A DNA stretch of 64,000 nucleotides from Pediococcus parvulus (GCF_007990205.1 NZ_BJWE01000004.1:1-64000), one strand, 5' to 3'; shown: positions 28,626 through 38,451, counted from the stretch's first letter. The notes: a model not told the origin generated them from the sequence alone. A program made the numbers and translations.

Positions 28626-28659
28626 AAAAAGTGATATTTGTAAACAAATATTACTTTTT
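28626..28659 (-). other. Long hairpin at the cggR/gap junction
   Basis: Arms 28626-28640 and 28645-28659 form a 15-bp stem with one mismatch and a 4-base loop. It covers the cggR stop codon (28651-28653). In B. subtilis the cggR-gapA mRNA is cut near this place and a stem-loop protects the gapA part; the position here suggests the same function. Confidence 0.6.
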
Positions 28660-29679
28660 TAAAATCAAGTTTGCTGCACCTTCATCAGTCATCAAACATG
28701 TCTGATGTGGTGCTAAATTCATGTAAGAACGAATTGCTTGCGCTTTTGTATGCCCGCCTGCAACCGCAAAAACATGATCTATTGAATTGATACGCTCTAA
28801 TTGTAACCCAATTCGAGGTACCCGATAGACGATGTCACCTTGCTGATTGTAAAAACAACCAAAGGCTTCTCCGATTGCTTTCTTTTGCTCGAGAAGTTGG
28901 AGAATGTTTGGATCAACCTCTCGTCTCTCAGCCATCTCATCGGCTCGTCCAATGCCATGAATCACAACGTTACTTTGCTCAATTAATTGAAGAACTAACT
29001 GAACACTTGGTTCTTCTAGCAACGGCTGGTAACTTTTTTCACTCAACTTTTCTGGCAGATACATTGACTGGCTCTCACCATGTGTCCGTTCCGCCATAAT
29101 TGCACAAACTGTATTAGCTTGCATCGCAAGTGATTGTCCCATACCACCACGCCCAGGAACAAATGTGAGTTGGCGTTTTGTGGATAATTCTGGTGAAAAC
29201 TCTTTAGCAACTTGTGCCATTGTGTTACCACCCATAACCACTATTACATTATTACCCTCTGGCAAGATTTTTGCAAGTGTATCGTTTAGAATTCCTCCCA
29301 AACTATCAAACACCCTGTCTTGGGCATCACAATCTCCAGAAACAATAAAACAACGATCAATGTTTAGCAACATTGCTAAGTCTCTTTCTGACTGCTGTAA
29401 ACCAAGCATATCATTAACCATATCGTTCAAACCGTCTAAAACTAAACGGCCTTCCCTAGTTAATGTCATTCCGGCGGGTGACGACTGTATCAAGTCCAAC
29501 TGTCTAAGCATATCAGTATGAGTTCTTAACCCACGTTCACTCATATTAAGATGAACCGATAAGCCTCGTCTGCCAATGGGAGCCATTAAAGCGATCGTCC
29601 GTAGAACCGAAAAACGCTTCAAAAACACATCTACCATATCTGGTGCGATGGCTTCCAGCCATTTCAACTCGTTTTGCAT
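28651..29679 (-). CDS. cggR: Central glycolytic genes regulator (SorC/DeoR family repressor)
   Basis: Repressor of the gap operon; in B. subtilis it is relieved by fructose-1,6-bisphosphate. The N-terminal helix-turn-helix region (about residues 20-65, [27 protein letters not shown]) is followed by the SorC sugar-binding domain (about 90-340) with [12 protein letters not shown] and the C-terminal [12 protein letters not shown] phosphate-binding loops. The ATG at 29677-29679 has GGGAG eight bases upstream. Length 342 aa is normal. A CggR-type operator lies in its leader, so it should autoregulate the whole operon. Confidence 0.95.
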   Translation of the reverse strand: MQNELKWLEAIAPDMVDVFLKRFSVLRTIALMAPIGRRGLSVHLNMSERGLRTHTDMLRQLDLIQSSPAGMTLTREGRLVLDGLNDMVNDMLGLQQSERDLAMLLNIDRCFIVSGDCDAQDRVFDSLGGILNDTLAKILPEGNNVIVVMGGNTMAQVAKEFSPELSTKRQLTFVPGRGGMGQSLAMQANTVCAIMAERTHGESQSMYLPEKLSEKSYQPLLEEPSVQLVLQLIEQSNVVIHGIGRADEMAERREVDPNILQLLEQKKAIGEAFGCFYNQQGDIVYRVPRIGLQLERINSIDHVFAVAGGHTKAQAIRSYMNLAPHQTCLMTDEGAANLILKK

Positions 29680-29698
29680 GATCATTGCTCCCAGTCGG

Positions 29699-29734
29699 GA
29701 CGTTTGACGTCCATATGTGTCATTTAGTGACCCG
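29699..29734 (-). promoter_or_regulatory. CggR operator
   Basis: Minus strand CGGGTC-N6-TGAC-N4-ATGGAC-N6-CGTC, a direct repeat with 20-bp period. It matches the B. subtilis operator pattern CGGGAC-N6-TGTC-N4 (twice) with the first half best conserved. It lies about 60-100 bases downstream of the promoter, in line with the roadblock mode of repression known for CggR. Confidence 0.8.
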
Positions 29735-29751
29735 ACAGATTCAAAATAAAT

Positions 29752-29785
29752 GGCATACAGACCTGAACTACTTCAGTTGTATACC
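29752..29785 (-). other. 5' leader hairpin of the cggR operon mRNA
   Basis: Nested arms GGTATACA/TGTATGCC and CTGAA/TTCAG with a 4-base loop, about 10 bases after the predicted start of transcription. Could stabilise the 5' end of the mRNA. Confidence 0.45.
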
Positions 29786-29802
29786 CCTTACTTACATATT
29801 GA

Positions 29803-29831
29803 ATTATATCAGGAGACAGCCACTATTGCAA
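29803..29831 (-). promoter_or_regulatory. Promoter of the cggR-gap-pgk-tpiA-eno operon
   Basis: Minus strand -35 TTGCAA (29826-29831), 17 bp, -10 TATAAT (29803-29808) with a TG extension. Predicted start near 29796, giving a leader of about 115 bases that contains the hairpin and operator. Confidence 0.8.
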
Positions 29832-29872
29832 CTCAAAGCCTAGAAAAATTCGCTGTCGGTCCTTAATTAACA

Positions 29873-31201
29873 CTATTCATAACGTTTACGTGTTGAAGAG
29901 GATGCAATGTTCAAGCTTTCCCGATATTTAGCTACCGTTCTTCTTGAAACTTCAATATTTTTTTCTGCAAGTTTCTTAACAATTTTTGCATCTGACAGTG
30001 GTTTGCTTTTATTTTCCTCATGGATAAACTTCTGAAGCAGTCTCTTAACGGAATCTACTGATAACCCTTCTGGAGATGCATCTGTCTTTGCAACCGCACT
30101 ACTAAAGAATGACTTTAATTCAAAAGTTCCAAAACGAGTTTGTAAATATTTCCCGTTGACTGAACGACTAATTGTGGATTCATGTAACCCCAGTTTCAAC
30201 GCAACATCCTGTAATAACAGTGGACGCAATTCTTTGGTTTTTTCAAGGAAAAAATCTTGTTGATATTCCAGTAATACTTTTCCCACCCGGAGAATAGTAC
30301 TCTCTCGTTGATCCAAACTACGAGATATCCAGTCAAATTCTCGTTTCTTTTCTTTTACATAATCTGTTACTTCGTCGTCCTTACGTTGCAACATTTGCTG
30401 AAAATATTTTTTTTGAAAACGAACTTTGGGTTTTGCTGCTCTTGATGTATAAATGCTTAACTTTCCTGCTTCATTTTTTACAATTAGATCCGGAAAAATA
30501 TATTGCGAACCTTCCGAATTAAATAAAGCACCCGGTTTAGGAGTCAGTGTGCGCACGTAATCAAATACAGTTTGAATCTCCTCCAGCGTCACATTCTGCT
30601 CTTTAGCTATTGCCTGCCATTTTCGATTGGCGAGTTCGTCAAAGTTATCTCTTAGAATTTCTACTGCCGCCTTTGGTGCCCAGTCATCATTCTCTGCTTG
30701 CAGTAGCAAACATTCTTGAAGATTCTTTGCACCAACACCTGGAGGATCTAGCTGTTGAATCAACGTAACAGCATCGACAATGTCCACTTTATTAGCCCCA
30801 GTTTTTTCCATCGCCTCTTCGATTGGCATTTTTAGATAACCATTATTATCAATGGATTCTATTAAGAACAAAACTAAATTACGTAAGGGTGTGTCACGCA
30901 TCGTTAAATGCACTTGATCCAATAAATATTCAAAAAGTGACTGACGTGTATCATCTGGAATTTGATTCATGTAATTTTCATCAACTGATTGGCTTGAAGA
31001 ATTTTGTCGTGAACTATTCATATAATCATCGTGATTAGTCGTCACAGTGATTAATGGATTCTCAAGTGCCTTCTGGTTTAAAAAGTTTTGTAATTCTTCA
31101 ACGTTGTATTGCAGAATCTGGATTGATTGTTGTAAAGTTTGCGTCATTGCTAACCGTTGAACTTGTTTTTGTTGCTGATGAAGGCCTTGTTGAAGCGCCA
31201 A
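29873..31201 (-). CDS. rpoN: RNA polymerase sigma-54 factor (TTG start)
   Basis: Alternative sigma factor that needs an AAA+ activator. Region I is Gln/Leu-rich (LALQQGLHQQQKQVQRLAMTQTLQQSI), followed by an acidic region II, the core-binding domain, an HTH (about residues 340-365, LGLHESTISRSVNGKYLQT) and the C-terminal RpoN box RRTVAKYRESLN. The start is taken as TTG at 31199-31201 with GAGG eight bases upstream; a GTG three codons earlier overlaps that site. Length 442 aa is typical of lactobacilli. No activator gene lies in this window; in relatives it drives mannose-type PTS operons through LevR/ManR proteins. Confidence 0.95.
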   Translation of the reverse strand: MALQQGLHQQQKQVQRLAMTQTLQQSIQILQYNVEELQNFLNQKALENPLITVTTNHDDYMNSSRQNSSSQSVDENYMNQIPDDTRQSLFEYLLDQVHLTMRDTPLRNLVLFLIESIDNNGYLKMPIEEAMEKTGANKVDIVDAVTLIQQLDPPGVGAKNLQECLLLQAENDDWAPKAAVEILRDNFDELANRKWQAIAKEQNVTLEEIQTVFDYVRTLTPKPGALFNSEGSQYIFPDLIVKNEAGKLSIYTSRAAKPKVRFQKKYFQQMLQRKDDEVTDYVKEKKREFDWISRSLDQRESTILRVGKVLLEYQQDFFLEKTKELRPLLLQDVALKLGLHESTISRSVNGKYLQTRFGTFELKSFFSSAVAKTDASPEGLSVDSVKRLLQKFIHEENKSKPLSDAKIVKKLAEKNIEVSRRTVAKYRESLNIASSSTRKRYE

Positions 31202-31225
31202 ACTAATCACCTCGATTAAATAAAC

Positions 31226-31254
31226 TTGTGTTTTTAATATTAATACAGTAAAAT
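31226..31254 (+). promoter_or_regulatory. Promoter of tRNA-Arg
   Basis: Plus strand -35 TTGTGT (31226-31231), 17 bp, -10 TAAAAT (31249-31254); start predicted about 7 bases before the tRNA. It lies divergent to rpoN. Confidence 0.55.
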
Positions 31255-31267
31255 TAAAAGGTAATTT

Positions 31268-31339
31268 GCGCCGTTAGTGTAGTGGATCGCACGTGAGATT
31301 CCGGTTCTCGAAACGCGGGTTCGACTCCCGCATGGCGCA
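31268..31339 (+). tRNA. tRNA-Arg (anticodon CCG)
   Basis: 72-nt cloverleaf: acceptor GCGCCGT/ATGGCGC (with one G-T pair), anticodon stem TGAGA/TCTCG around loop TTCCGGT with anticodon CCG, T-arm GCGGG-TTCGACT-CCCGC. Discriminator A; CCA not encoded; a T7 run follows directly. Confidence 0.92.
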
Positions 31340-31490
31340 TTTTTTTGTACCCTGAAATTAGATTGATTCTGTAAAACAAGCACTGTTTCACCATTGAAAG
31401 GGTGTTCATAATTCAATCTATTATTTAACACTAACTATAATAAGTCAACTGAAATCAATTGTGGTACAAGAATAACAATGAACGACACTG

Positions 31491-31547
31491 ATAAAATAAT
31501 CGCTCCATAGATGACATTTCCAATCACCTATGGAGCGATTATTATTT
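31491..31547. terminator. Terminator of the adhesin gene
   Basis: Perfect 16-bp stem AATAATCGCTCCATAG/CTATGGAGCGATTATT (31495-31510 with 31528-31543) with AT-rich tails on both sides; T-rich tail on the minus strand fits the adhesin transcript. Confidence 0.8.
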
Positions 31548-31568
31548 AGAACCAAGATTCAAAAAATA

Positions 31569-34362
31569 CTATTTTAAATTATGCTGTTTACGTTGCTTTC
31601 CTAAAGTCCCAAAAAGGCCAAGTAGAATAAGAAGTTCATAACCTATAAGAACAAAAATATTTGTTTCTTTTTCACCTGTTTGAGGCAAAATAGAAGTTTC
31701 ACTATTACTTTTACCGGTTCTTTTAACCTTTGCAGTTCGTTCCACTTTTTCTTGGCTAAGCGTTCTAGATTCTGCAAGTTTTTTCGCTACGTTAGCTTTG
31801 GTAGAAGAATGCTTAATGAAATTTGAGCTTGGCTTGTTACCTTTATGTTGTGTAATATTTTTTGAAATAGGTACATACACAACTTTCACTTCTGAATCAG
31901 TATCCGGAATTAGAGGTATTGCTGTTACCTGATATCCGGGCACATTTGGCACTGTCACTGGTTGTCCAGTGACACCTGTTTCTTGACTAGGTGCGGTCCC
32001 TGTAATCGGCTTACCTGTTGGATCAACCGGTGTCACTGTGTAACCATGATTGGTTGCGGTATATATAACTTCCTGCGTTTGATTAGCTGGCTCTCCATCT
32101 TTTTCAGTTACATTTGTAAAGACTACCTGTGACTTATCAGGAGAATATCCAGAAATTATAGGGGTTTGAATTGTTGTAGTACTTGCATCACTTGTCCAAA
32201 CAACGTCCTTTGTTACCTCGTCAGTATCAGATGTCCACTGAATTGTGACTGAATTACTAGTGAGACTCACCCCATCAATCCCCGCGTAAGTTACCGTATC
32301 AGTTGTATTCTTTTCATTACTTATCGTATGCACATGAACTAAATGAACTACCACATTTGCGTTGTCACTTGCGCCAAAAGTATAAGTACCATTTGCCACT
32401 TGATTTTCGGCTAGTTGATAACCTGACGGGATACTGTCACTCGTATTCCAATTGACAGTTTCATTAGTAGTTCCATTAATAGGAACCAATGCGCCAACTT
32501 GCACATCATTATTGTCGTCATCAACGTACTGCACATCACTCGTTTGTGCATCTGCAATATACTTAATAGTGACTACTTGATTAGGATCAGTAATCTCCCC
32601 AGAAGTTGGCGTATCCGTATCAATTTCATAGCCCGGAATTGTTGGTGCATCTGCTTTGTAGGTTCCATATACAGTCCCTTGAGTTAACACTTCATCAGTT
32701 GCAACTGCAACACCATTTTCATCTTCATAATGAACAGTTACGGTTGCCGGTACACCTGTATAACTGATGCCTACAGCTGCTACCGGAGTATAACCAAAAT
32801 GCCAATTATTAGCTTCACTTGGTTTAACGGGATTCGGATTGTTATAAAAAGTACCCGTAAATGTTGCAATATAGTCGCCATCACTATTCTGAGAAATTGT
32901 CCAAAATTCACTACTAATTGGAATCGAGTTTGTTGGAATCAATTTATTTTTAGTCAAATCAATTTGAAAACCTGACAATTCTTTTAAATTAACAGCTAAA
33001 GTACCATTAGGCAATAAAATTGAACCAGTTTTGCTACTCCACTTATCATCTTGTGGGAGATTGTCGTTAGCCAAGGCTGTCTCAACTGCATAATAAAGTT
33101 GATTTGTTCCAATTGTACCAGTCTCCTCAATGCCTTCAGTATTCTTCGCTGTATCAGCAATACCAGTAACGCCCACTGATATCGGTGCAGTCACACCAAA
33201 GACCTCAACATAACCGGCAGTATTATCAGCACTAACCATCTGAAAAGCCAAAATCGCACTAAAATTACCACTAGTGAGCAGGTTTAACCCCTCGTTAGTT
33301 AAAGTAAAAACAATTTTTTCATCAGTTTGTGTAATATTGCTAACCATTGCCGAAGTAATCTCTGAAAAAATCACTAATGGTAATCGTATCATCATTTGCT
33401 AAGCTAGTATATTGTTCATCTGTACTTGAGACGCCATTTAACTTATTTACTGTAATGGTTCCTTGACCAATATCAACCGTTACTGCAGATTTGTCAGTAT
33501 AATTGTATGGATTAACTGCATATCCGGTATGTTGAACAGCATTTAAATTGTTTGATTCATCCATACCTTTAAGAGCAGCCAGTACAAAATCTGGCTATAA
33601 CGGTAACATATCAGTATAGTATGAATTTACCGTATTCGTTTTAGTATCCCAAGCAGCGGCCAGCAAACTAGATTCACTTATATTTGACAAATCAATCCCG
33701 TTGTCTTTTCCTAAAGCAATTAAATTATTAATAGCTTTCTGCTGATCCGCAGTGATGGTGGTATCAGTTGTTGGCGTATCAGCACTACCTGTTAACTCAT
33801 TTGTGAGGTCACTTGCTTCCGATGACGCACTTTCTGCACCTAATCTACTGCTACTTTGTGTCACACTATCATCTGATGCTTGACTAGAATCATTCGTTTC
33901 ACTGACTGGTGCACCACTTGCTACCTCGGAACTCTGAGATGCCATACTTGATGTACCTAAAGTATTTGAAGCTATGCCGCTATTGCTTGTATTTGAACTT
34001 TTGGATGCAACAGAACCGGATGACATCGCACTTGCCGCCACACTATTCGTTACCGCAGACGAAAAGCCTGTCCTTGCCATACCACTGTTATCTGAATCCG
34101 ATGCCGCGGATGAAGCTGCTGTCTCAGATGTTGCGGCGCTAGTCGCCGTCACACTAGCTGAACTACTTTTTTCCGTGCTAGACTCAATCACATTATTATT
34201 TGTATCAGCATGCACATTAGACGAAGTAACTACCCCTGTACCAAAACTTAGGACCGCTATGCCAGCCACTAGCCAGTGTTTGCCTTTTTTATACATCTTA
34301 AAATGCTCTTTTGTAGTTGCCTCATAATTTGCAACACGTTGTTTCCGCGAACTTTTTGCCAT
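31569..34362 (-). pseudogene. LPxTG mucus-binding-type surface adhesin, broken by a stop and a frameshift
   Basis: Conceptual protein of about 930 aa. The N-terminus (34362 downward) has a KxYKxGKxW-type signal peptide (FKMYKKGKHWLVAG), then a Ser/Thr/Ala-rich segment to about residue 200. The central part contains MucBP-type repeats (VTVHYEDENG, VKVVYVP, PGYQVT). The C-terminus has LPQTGEKET, a hydrophobic helix and a KQRKQH tail for sortase anchoring. Two lesions: an in-frame TAG at 33595-33597, and a run of six T (minus strand, near 33373) where five would restore the frame (ISDF-SEITSAMV). Reading through both gives one continuous adhesin. GAGG lies eight bases before the ATG. Possible alternatives are phase variation at the T-run or sequencing error. 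Confidence 0.85.
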
Positions 34363-34821
34363 AGCACTAACCTCTTTTTTTATATGTACCTATTTATCAA
34401 CCTCAAATAAAGATAGCACTTACATTATTCTATTTTGTACACAAACATACTCAATTAAATAAATGTTGTACTATAACGACTTGATTATAGTGTATAAAAA
34501 TTAACTTTTCAATTTATTTTTTAAAAATTTCCTCGTATACTTAATCTACTTCGATTTCAGCTCATTTATCAATACAGTTTTCATGAGTAACCACTGCCGT
34601 ATTTCATGTTTCGTGCTACCTGTTAGCCTAATATTTACTAGTAGCAAAATTCTTATTTTTGTGCTAAATTATAGACTTTGAAGCGTAACCGATTACGTTG
34701 AAAAACTTTTCTTCAGTTGAGTTAAATTGTTTGACCTTTTTTGACCATAGCGGTAAGCTGTAAACATGTTAGCGATGAGCTAATAAAATTAAGATGAATT
34801 TTAAAGGGAGGTTGCTAAGTT
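34363..34821. other. 459-bp divergent intergenic region between adhesin and clpP
   Basis: Holds the adhesin leader (minus), an inverted repeat ACTATAA-N8-TTATAGT (34470-34491) that could be an operator, an AT-rich stretch without ORFs, a palindrome CGTAA-CCGA-TTACG (34684-34697) and the CtsR-controlled clpP promoter (plus). Confidence 0.6.
34730..34746 (+). promoter_or_regulatory. CtsR operator at the clpP promoter
   Basis: Plus strand TTTGACC-TTT-TTTGACC, the exact reverse complement of the CtsR heptad repeat GGTCAAA-N3-GGTCAAA. The TTGACC words also act as -35 candidates (34731-34736 with TAAGCT at 34754-34759 after 17 bp). Heat and protein stress should derepress clpP. Confidence 0.9.
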
Positions 34822-35415
34822 ATGAACTTAGTTCCAACAGTTATTGAACAGTCATCACGTGGCGAACGTGCTTATGATATTTATTCCCGTTTACTAAAAG
34901 ACCGAATCATCATGCTCTCTGGCCCAATTGATGATGATGTTGCAAACTCAATCATTGCCCAGCTTTTATTCCTAGACGCTCAGGATTCTGATAAAGATAT
35001 TTATCTTTACATTAACTCACCAGGTGGTGTAGTTACAGCTGGACTCGCGATTTATGATACCATGCGGTTCATCAAATCCGATGTCCAAACCATTGTAATG
35101 GGAATGGCAGCATCCATGGCAAGTGTTCTGGCTTCTTCTGGTACAAAGGGCAAACGTTTCGCATTGCCTCATTCAGAAGTTTTGATTCACCAACCATCCG
35201 GTGGTGCTCAAGGACAACAAACTGAAATTGAAATTGCAGCAACTGAAATTTTGAAGACTCGTAAAGAATTGAACAAAATTTTGGCAGATAATTCTGGTCA
35301 GCCTTTGAAGAACATTAATCGCGATACGGAACGTGATCATTACTTCACAGCCCAAGAAGCTGTTGACTACGGTCTGATCGATGCAATTATGCAAAACAAT
35401 TCAGATTTAAAGTAA
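34822..35415 (+). CDS. clpP: ATP-dependent Clp protease proteolytic subunit
   Basis: Serine protease forming a 14-mer barrel with ClpC/ClpE/ClpX partners. Catalytic Ser in [10 protein letters not shown] (about residue 98), His in [11 protein letters not shown] (about 123), and Asp in [13 protein letters not shown] (about 172) are in place. Length 197 aa is normal. GGGAGG lies nine bases before the ATG. It is monocistronic, on the plus strand against its neighbours, with a perfect CtsR box upstream and a bidirectional terminator shared with whiA. Confidence 0.98.
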   Translation: MNLVPTVIEQSSRGERAYDIYSRLLKDRIIMLSGPIDDDVANSIIAQLLFLDAQDSDKDIYLYINSPGGVVTAGLAIYDTMRFIKSDVQTIVMGMAASMASVLASSGTKGKRFALPHSEVLIHQPSGGAQGQQTEIEIAATEILKTRKELNKILADNSGQPLKNINRDTERDHYFTAQEAVDYGLIDAIMQNNSDLK

Positions 35416-35426
35416 TCTGAGCAAAC

Positions 35427-35464
35427 AAAAATGGTGTGGATTTTAAAATCCACACCATTTTTTA
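35427..35464. terminator. Bidirectional terminator between clpP and whiA
   Basis: Self-complementary stem with arms AAAATGGTGTGGATT and AATCCACACCATTTT flanked by A-run and T-run, usable by both converging genes. Confidence 0.88.
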
Positions 35465-35466
35465 GT

Positions 35467-36396
35467 TTAAGCTCGCAATTTTTCTGCATATTCATTGAGT
35501 TTACGTAATCGATGATTAATACCTGACTTAGAAATTGCACCACTCGGAATTAATTCTCCTAATTCCTTTAAACTCACTTCTTGATTGGCCAACCTAGCCT
35601 CAGCGACCTCTTGCAGTTTGGGTGGCAAACTATTGATACCAACAACCTCATCAATATATCTGATATTGTTAATTTGCTTACTGGATGCATTGGCTACTTT
35701 GGATAAATTGGCATTTTCACAATTTACCAGTCGATTTACAGAATTGCGCATGTCACGCAAAATCCGAATGTCTTCAAATTTCAGCATTGAATTTGTTGCT
35801 CCAATTAAAGACAAGAAATTAGCGATTTGCTCTGCCTCTTTCAGATAAACAATGTAACCACTTCGCCTTTCCGTCGCTCGAGCATTCAAATCATAACGGT
35901 TCATCCAGTCCATAATCATGGCATTGTGAGTTTCGTAAAGAGAATAAATTTCCAAATGATACCGACTAGTCTCTGGGTTATTAACTGAGCCTCCCGCCAA
36001 AAAAGCACCACGTAAATATGAGCGGATTTCGCCTTCCGTCGTTAATAAACCATCCGGAACCTTTTCATTAATTTGATAACCATCGGCCAAAATTGACAAA
36101 TCCTCTAAAATTGCCTGGGACCTTGTCATTAAACGCACAATGTACAAATTGTTTTTCTTCAATTTCATTTTGCGTCGAACAATTAGTTCACCCTCAACGG
36201 AATAAAAATCCTTTAACAGTGCATAAATTCTGCGCGCAATGGCAGGATTTTCGGTTTGAACGCTCAGAACTAATTGATGATGGGCCAAATTAATTGATCC
36301 ATTCATACGAATCAACGCCATTAACTCTGCTTTTGCGTTTTGTTGATGTACCTTAATCCCCGTTAATTCCTTTTTTACTTCACTCGCATAAGACAC
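35467..36396 (-). CDS. whiA: DNA-binding protein WhiA (GTG start)
   Basis: 309-aa protein with an N-terminal LAGLIDADG-like domain (about residues 15-190) and a C-terminal helix-turn-helix (about 215-305). In Firmicutes WhiA affects cell division and chromosome segregation rather than sporulation alone. The GTG at 36394-36396 ([13 protein letters not shown]) has GGGAGG seven bases upstream; an ATG further up overlaps nothing useful. Last gene of rapZ-yvcK-whiA, 23 bases after yvcK. Confidence 0.95.
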   Translation of the reverse strand: MSYASEVKKELTGIKVHQQNAKAELMALIRMNGSINLAHHQLVLSVQTENPAIARRIYALLKDFYSVEGELIVRRKMKLKKNNLYIVRLMTRSQAILEDLSILADGYQINEKVPDGLLTTEGEIRSYLRGAFLAGGSVNNPETSRYHLEIYSLYETHNAMIMDWMNRYDLNARATERRSGYIVYLKEAEQIANFLSLIGATNSMLKFEDIRILRDMRNSVNRLVNCENANLSKVANASSKQINNIRYIDEVVGINSLPPKLQEVAEARLANQEVSLKELGELIPSGAISKSGINHRLRKLNEYAEKLRA

Positions 36397-36419
36397 GAAA
36401 ATCCCTCCCTTCACAAAAT

Positions 36420-37430
36420 TTAATCACAGGCCTTAGGATTACCCGCAACGTTTAATAATTCTTCTGCAACCCGATCCCCATCATGAAACGCGCCATGATC
36501 ACGTAAACACAAAAAGTTATCTGAAACAACTCGACAATTTTGGGCACGTAATCCTTTAAAATCAGGCCGAACTTGTGTCGAATATTCATCATAACGATTA
36601 TAGTCCATATAATCGTCAGGCACTTTTGCCGTGTTTACCAAAACGGTATCCACAAAGTTTTGACCTAAATGGCGGTTCAAAACTGTGACATGGTCAGAAT
36701 CCGTAAAGTTATCAGTCTCACCTTTTTGCGTCATAATATTGCAAATATAGATAACTTCAGCTTTAGTTTTTAGGACTGCATCCCCGATATTTGAAATCAT
36801 AAGATTGGGCAAAATACTGGTAAACAAACTGCCGGGGCCTAAAATGATTTCATCAGCATCTAAAATGGCATCAATGGCTTCCTGAACGGCATGTGGCTTT
36901 TCGTCAGCATTCCAAGAAGTTGGCTCAACCCAAACCCGTTTGATGGTTTTGTGCGCCGCCGTAATTTCTGACTCACCTGCTAATTGTGTCCCATCAGTAA
37001 ATTCAGCATGCAAAACTAATGGTTCGTTTGAAGCCGGGTAAATGTGCCCATCGACTTTCATCATTTCAGAAAGTTCTTGCACTGCTGTAAAAACACCAGA
37101 CTTCATTTCTGACAAGGCTGCAATAATCAAGTTACCAATCGCATGGCCTGACAAAAAGCTATCATTGCTTTTAAAACGATACTGAAAAATATCTAATTCC
37201 AATTTTGGTAAGTCAGAAAGGGCCACAATAACATTTCGAATATCACCAGGCGGCACAACGTTTACATAATTTCGAATGACGCCAGATGACCCCCCATCAT
37301 CAGCCACGGTAACCACCGCAGTAATATCAGCATTTTGTTTTTTTAAACTCTTAAGTATAACGGGCAAGCCCGTTCCGCCACCAATCACCACAAACTTAGG
37401 ACGGTTTTTTGCTGCTTGTCTCTTTGTCAT
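36420..37430 (-). CDS. yvcK: YvcK/GlmR family gluconeogenesis factor
   Basis: 336-aa CofD-like protein. The N-terminal [17 protein letters not shown] (about residues 15-31) and [16 protein letters not shown] (about 41-56) bind UDP-sugars in homologues. In B. subtilis and Listeria YvcK (GlmR) binds UDP-GlcNAc and stimulates GlmS when precursor is low; the glmS and glmM genes are in the same window. Its ATG overlaps the rapZ stop by four bases, indicating coupling. Function here is inferred from the family. Confidence 0.95.
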   Translation of the reverse strand: MTKRQAAKNRPKFVVIGGGTGLPVILKSLKKQNADITAVVTVADDGGSSGVIRNYVNVVPPGDIRNVIVALSDLPKLELDIFQYRFKSNDSFLSGHAIGNLIIAALSEMKSGVFTAVQELSEMMKVDGHIYPASNEPLVLHAEFTDGTQLAGESEITAAHKTIKRVWVEPTSWNADEKPHAVQEAIDAILDADEIILGPGSLFTSILPNLMISNIGDAVLKTKAEVIYICNIMTQKGETDNFTDSDHVTVLNRHLGQNFVDTVLVNTAKVPDDYMDYNRYDEYSTQVRPDFKGLRAQNCRVVSDNFLCLRDHGAFHDGDRVAEELLNVAGNPKACD

Positions 37431-38320
37431 GACCGGTTCACAGTTTCCTTTCGTTTATTCACATCCCGATGTTGAACATGAACAGTATAATCAGCAGTTA
37501 GATCATCAGCTATTCTTTGAGCTATGGCGACTGATCGATGTTGCCCACCGGTACACCCGATGGCAATCGTAATCGTTGATTTGCCTTCTTTTTGATACCC
37601 CGGCATGACATAACGCAATAGCGAAATGAAATGGCTATAAAACTTTTCCGTTACCGGTTGCTTCATAACATAGTCATAAACAGGTTTATCCAAACCAGTT
37701 TTATTTTTTAATTTTGGATCATAATAGGGATTTGGCAAGAAACGGACATCCATCACGATGTCAGCATCAATTGGCAAACCGTATTTAAAACCAAATGAAA
37801 CAACTTCAACGTGGAAGTTTCCAGCTGTGCCTTCAGTCCCAAAAGTTTCAAAAATTTGTTCTCGTAATTCACGTGGCGTCATGGTCGTTGTATCAATGAC
37901 GTATTGCGCATTTGAACGAATTGGTGCCAATAACTCCCGTTCTTTACGAACACCATCCACAACACGACCTTCCATTGCTAATGGATGTGAACGCCGAGTT
38001 TCCTTATAACGGGAAACTAATTCTTTATCTGATGTATCCAAAAACAAAATTTGGGACTCAATAGCTGGAGAGCCTTCGTTTTCATCAGTTAGCATATGCA
38101 GAATTTGATCATAAAACGCACGTGATCTTAAATCGATAACCAATGCTACTTTACTGATTTTTCCAGATTCTTTCACCAGTTCCCAGAATTTTGGCAACAA
38201 TGCGGGCGGCATATTATCCACACAGAAGAAGCCTAAATCTTCAAAACTTTGCATAGCTACTGTTTTACCGGCACCACTCATTCCAGTAACAATGACTAAT
38301 TGCATTTTTTCATCTGTCAT
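37427..38320 (-). CDS. rapZ: RNase adapter protein RapZ / YvcJ nucleotide-binding protein
   Basis: 297-aa P-loop protein. Walker [19 protein letters not shown] (about residues 10-27) and the C-terminal domain with [14 protein letters not shown] (about 266-279) match the family. In E. coli RapZ binds the GlmZ/GlmY RNAs and glucosamine-6-phosphate; in Firmicutes (YvcJ) the role is less clear and linked to competence and UDP-sugar sensing. GGGGG lies seven bases before the ATG. Heads rapZ-yvcK-whiA and has a promoter containing a palindrome. Confidence 0.95.
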   Translation of the reverse strand: MTDEKMQLVIVTGMSGAGKTVAMQSFEDLGFFCVDNMPPALLPKFWELVKESGKISKVALVIDLRSRAFYDQILHMLTDENEGSPAIESQILFLDTSDKELVSRYKETRRSHPLAMEGRVVDGVRKERELLAPIRSNAQYVIDTTTMTPRELREQIFETFGTEGTAGNFHVEVVSFGFKYGLPIDADIVMDVRFLPNPYYDPKLKNKTGLDKPVYDYVMKQPVTEKFYSHFISLLRYVMPGYQKEGKSTITIAIGCTGGQHRSVAIAQRIADDLTADYTVHVQHRDVNKRKETVNRS

Positions 38321-38346
38321 TTTAAATCCCCCGATCGTGATTCCTA

Positions 38347-38367
38347 ATTATAGCACACCGGGTGTGC
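38347..38367 (-). promoter_or_regulatory. Promoter of rapZ-yvcK-whiA with embedded palindrome
   Basis: Minus strand extended -10 TGCTATAAT (TATAAT at 38347-38352). Directly upstream, in the -35/-10 spacer, is a perfect 15-bp palindrome GCACACC-C-GGTGTGC (38353-38367). The -35 is weak (TTAAAA). The palindrome is likely a repressor or activator site; the protein is unknown. Confidence 0.6.
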
Positions 38368-38403
38368 CATTTTAAGTAAAACCCGTCTTTGTTTCTATTT
38401 TAG

Positions 38404-38448
38404 TAAAAAAGCCGAAGCAACTTTATCACATTTGCTTCGACTTTTTTT
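38404..38448 (-). terminator. Terminator of the uvrBA-DUF308 operon
   Basis: Minus strand stem AGTCGAAGCAA/TTGCTTCGGCT (38442-38432 with 38420-38410) followed by six T. It follows the stop codon of the DUF308 gene. Confidence 0.85.
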
Positions 38449-38451
38449 AAT

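Noticed and set aside
31268-31568. tRNA-Arg 3' end as an integration site for a mobile element with the adhesin as cargo
   Set aside because: No integrase, no repeated tRNA 3' end and no att-like direct repeat were found near the adhesin.
33340-33564. 74-codon frame inside the adhesin as a separate small gene
   Set aside because: It is in the same frame as the adhesin N-terminal part and its sequence continues into the C-terminal part after a one-base correction; it has no ribosome site of its own.
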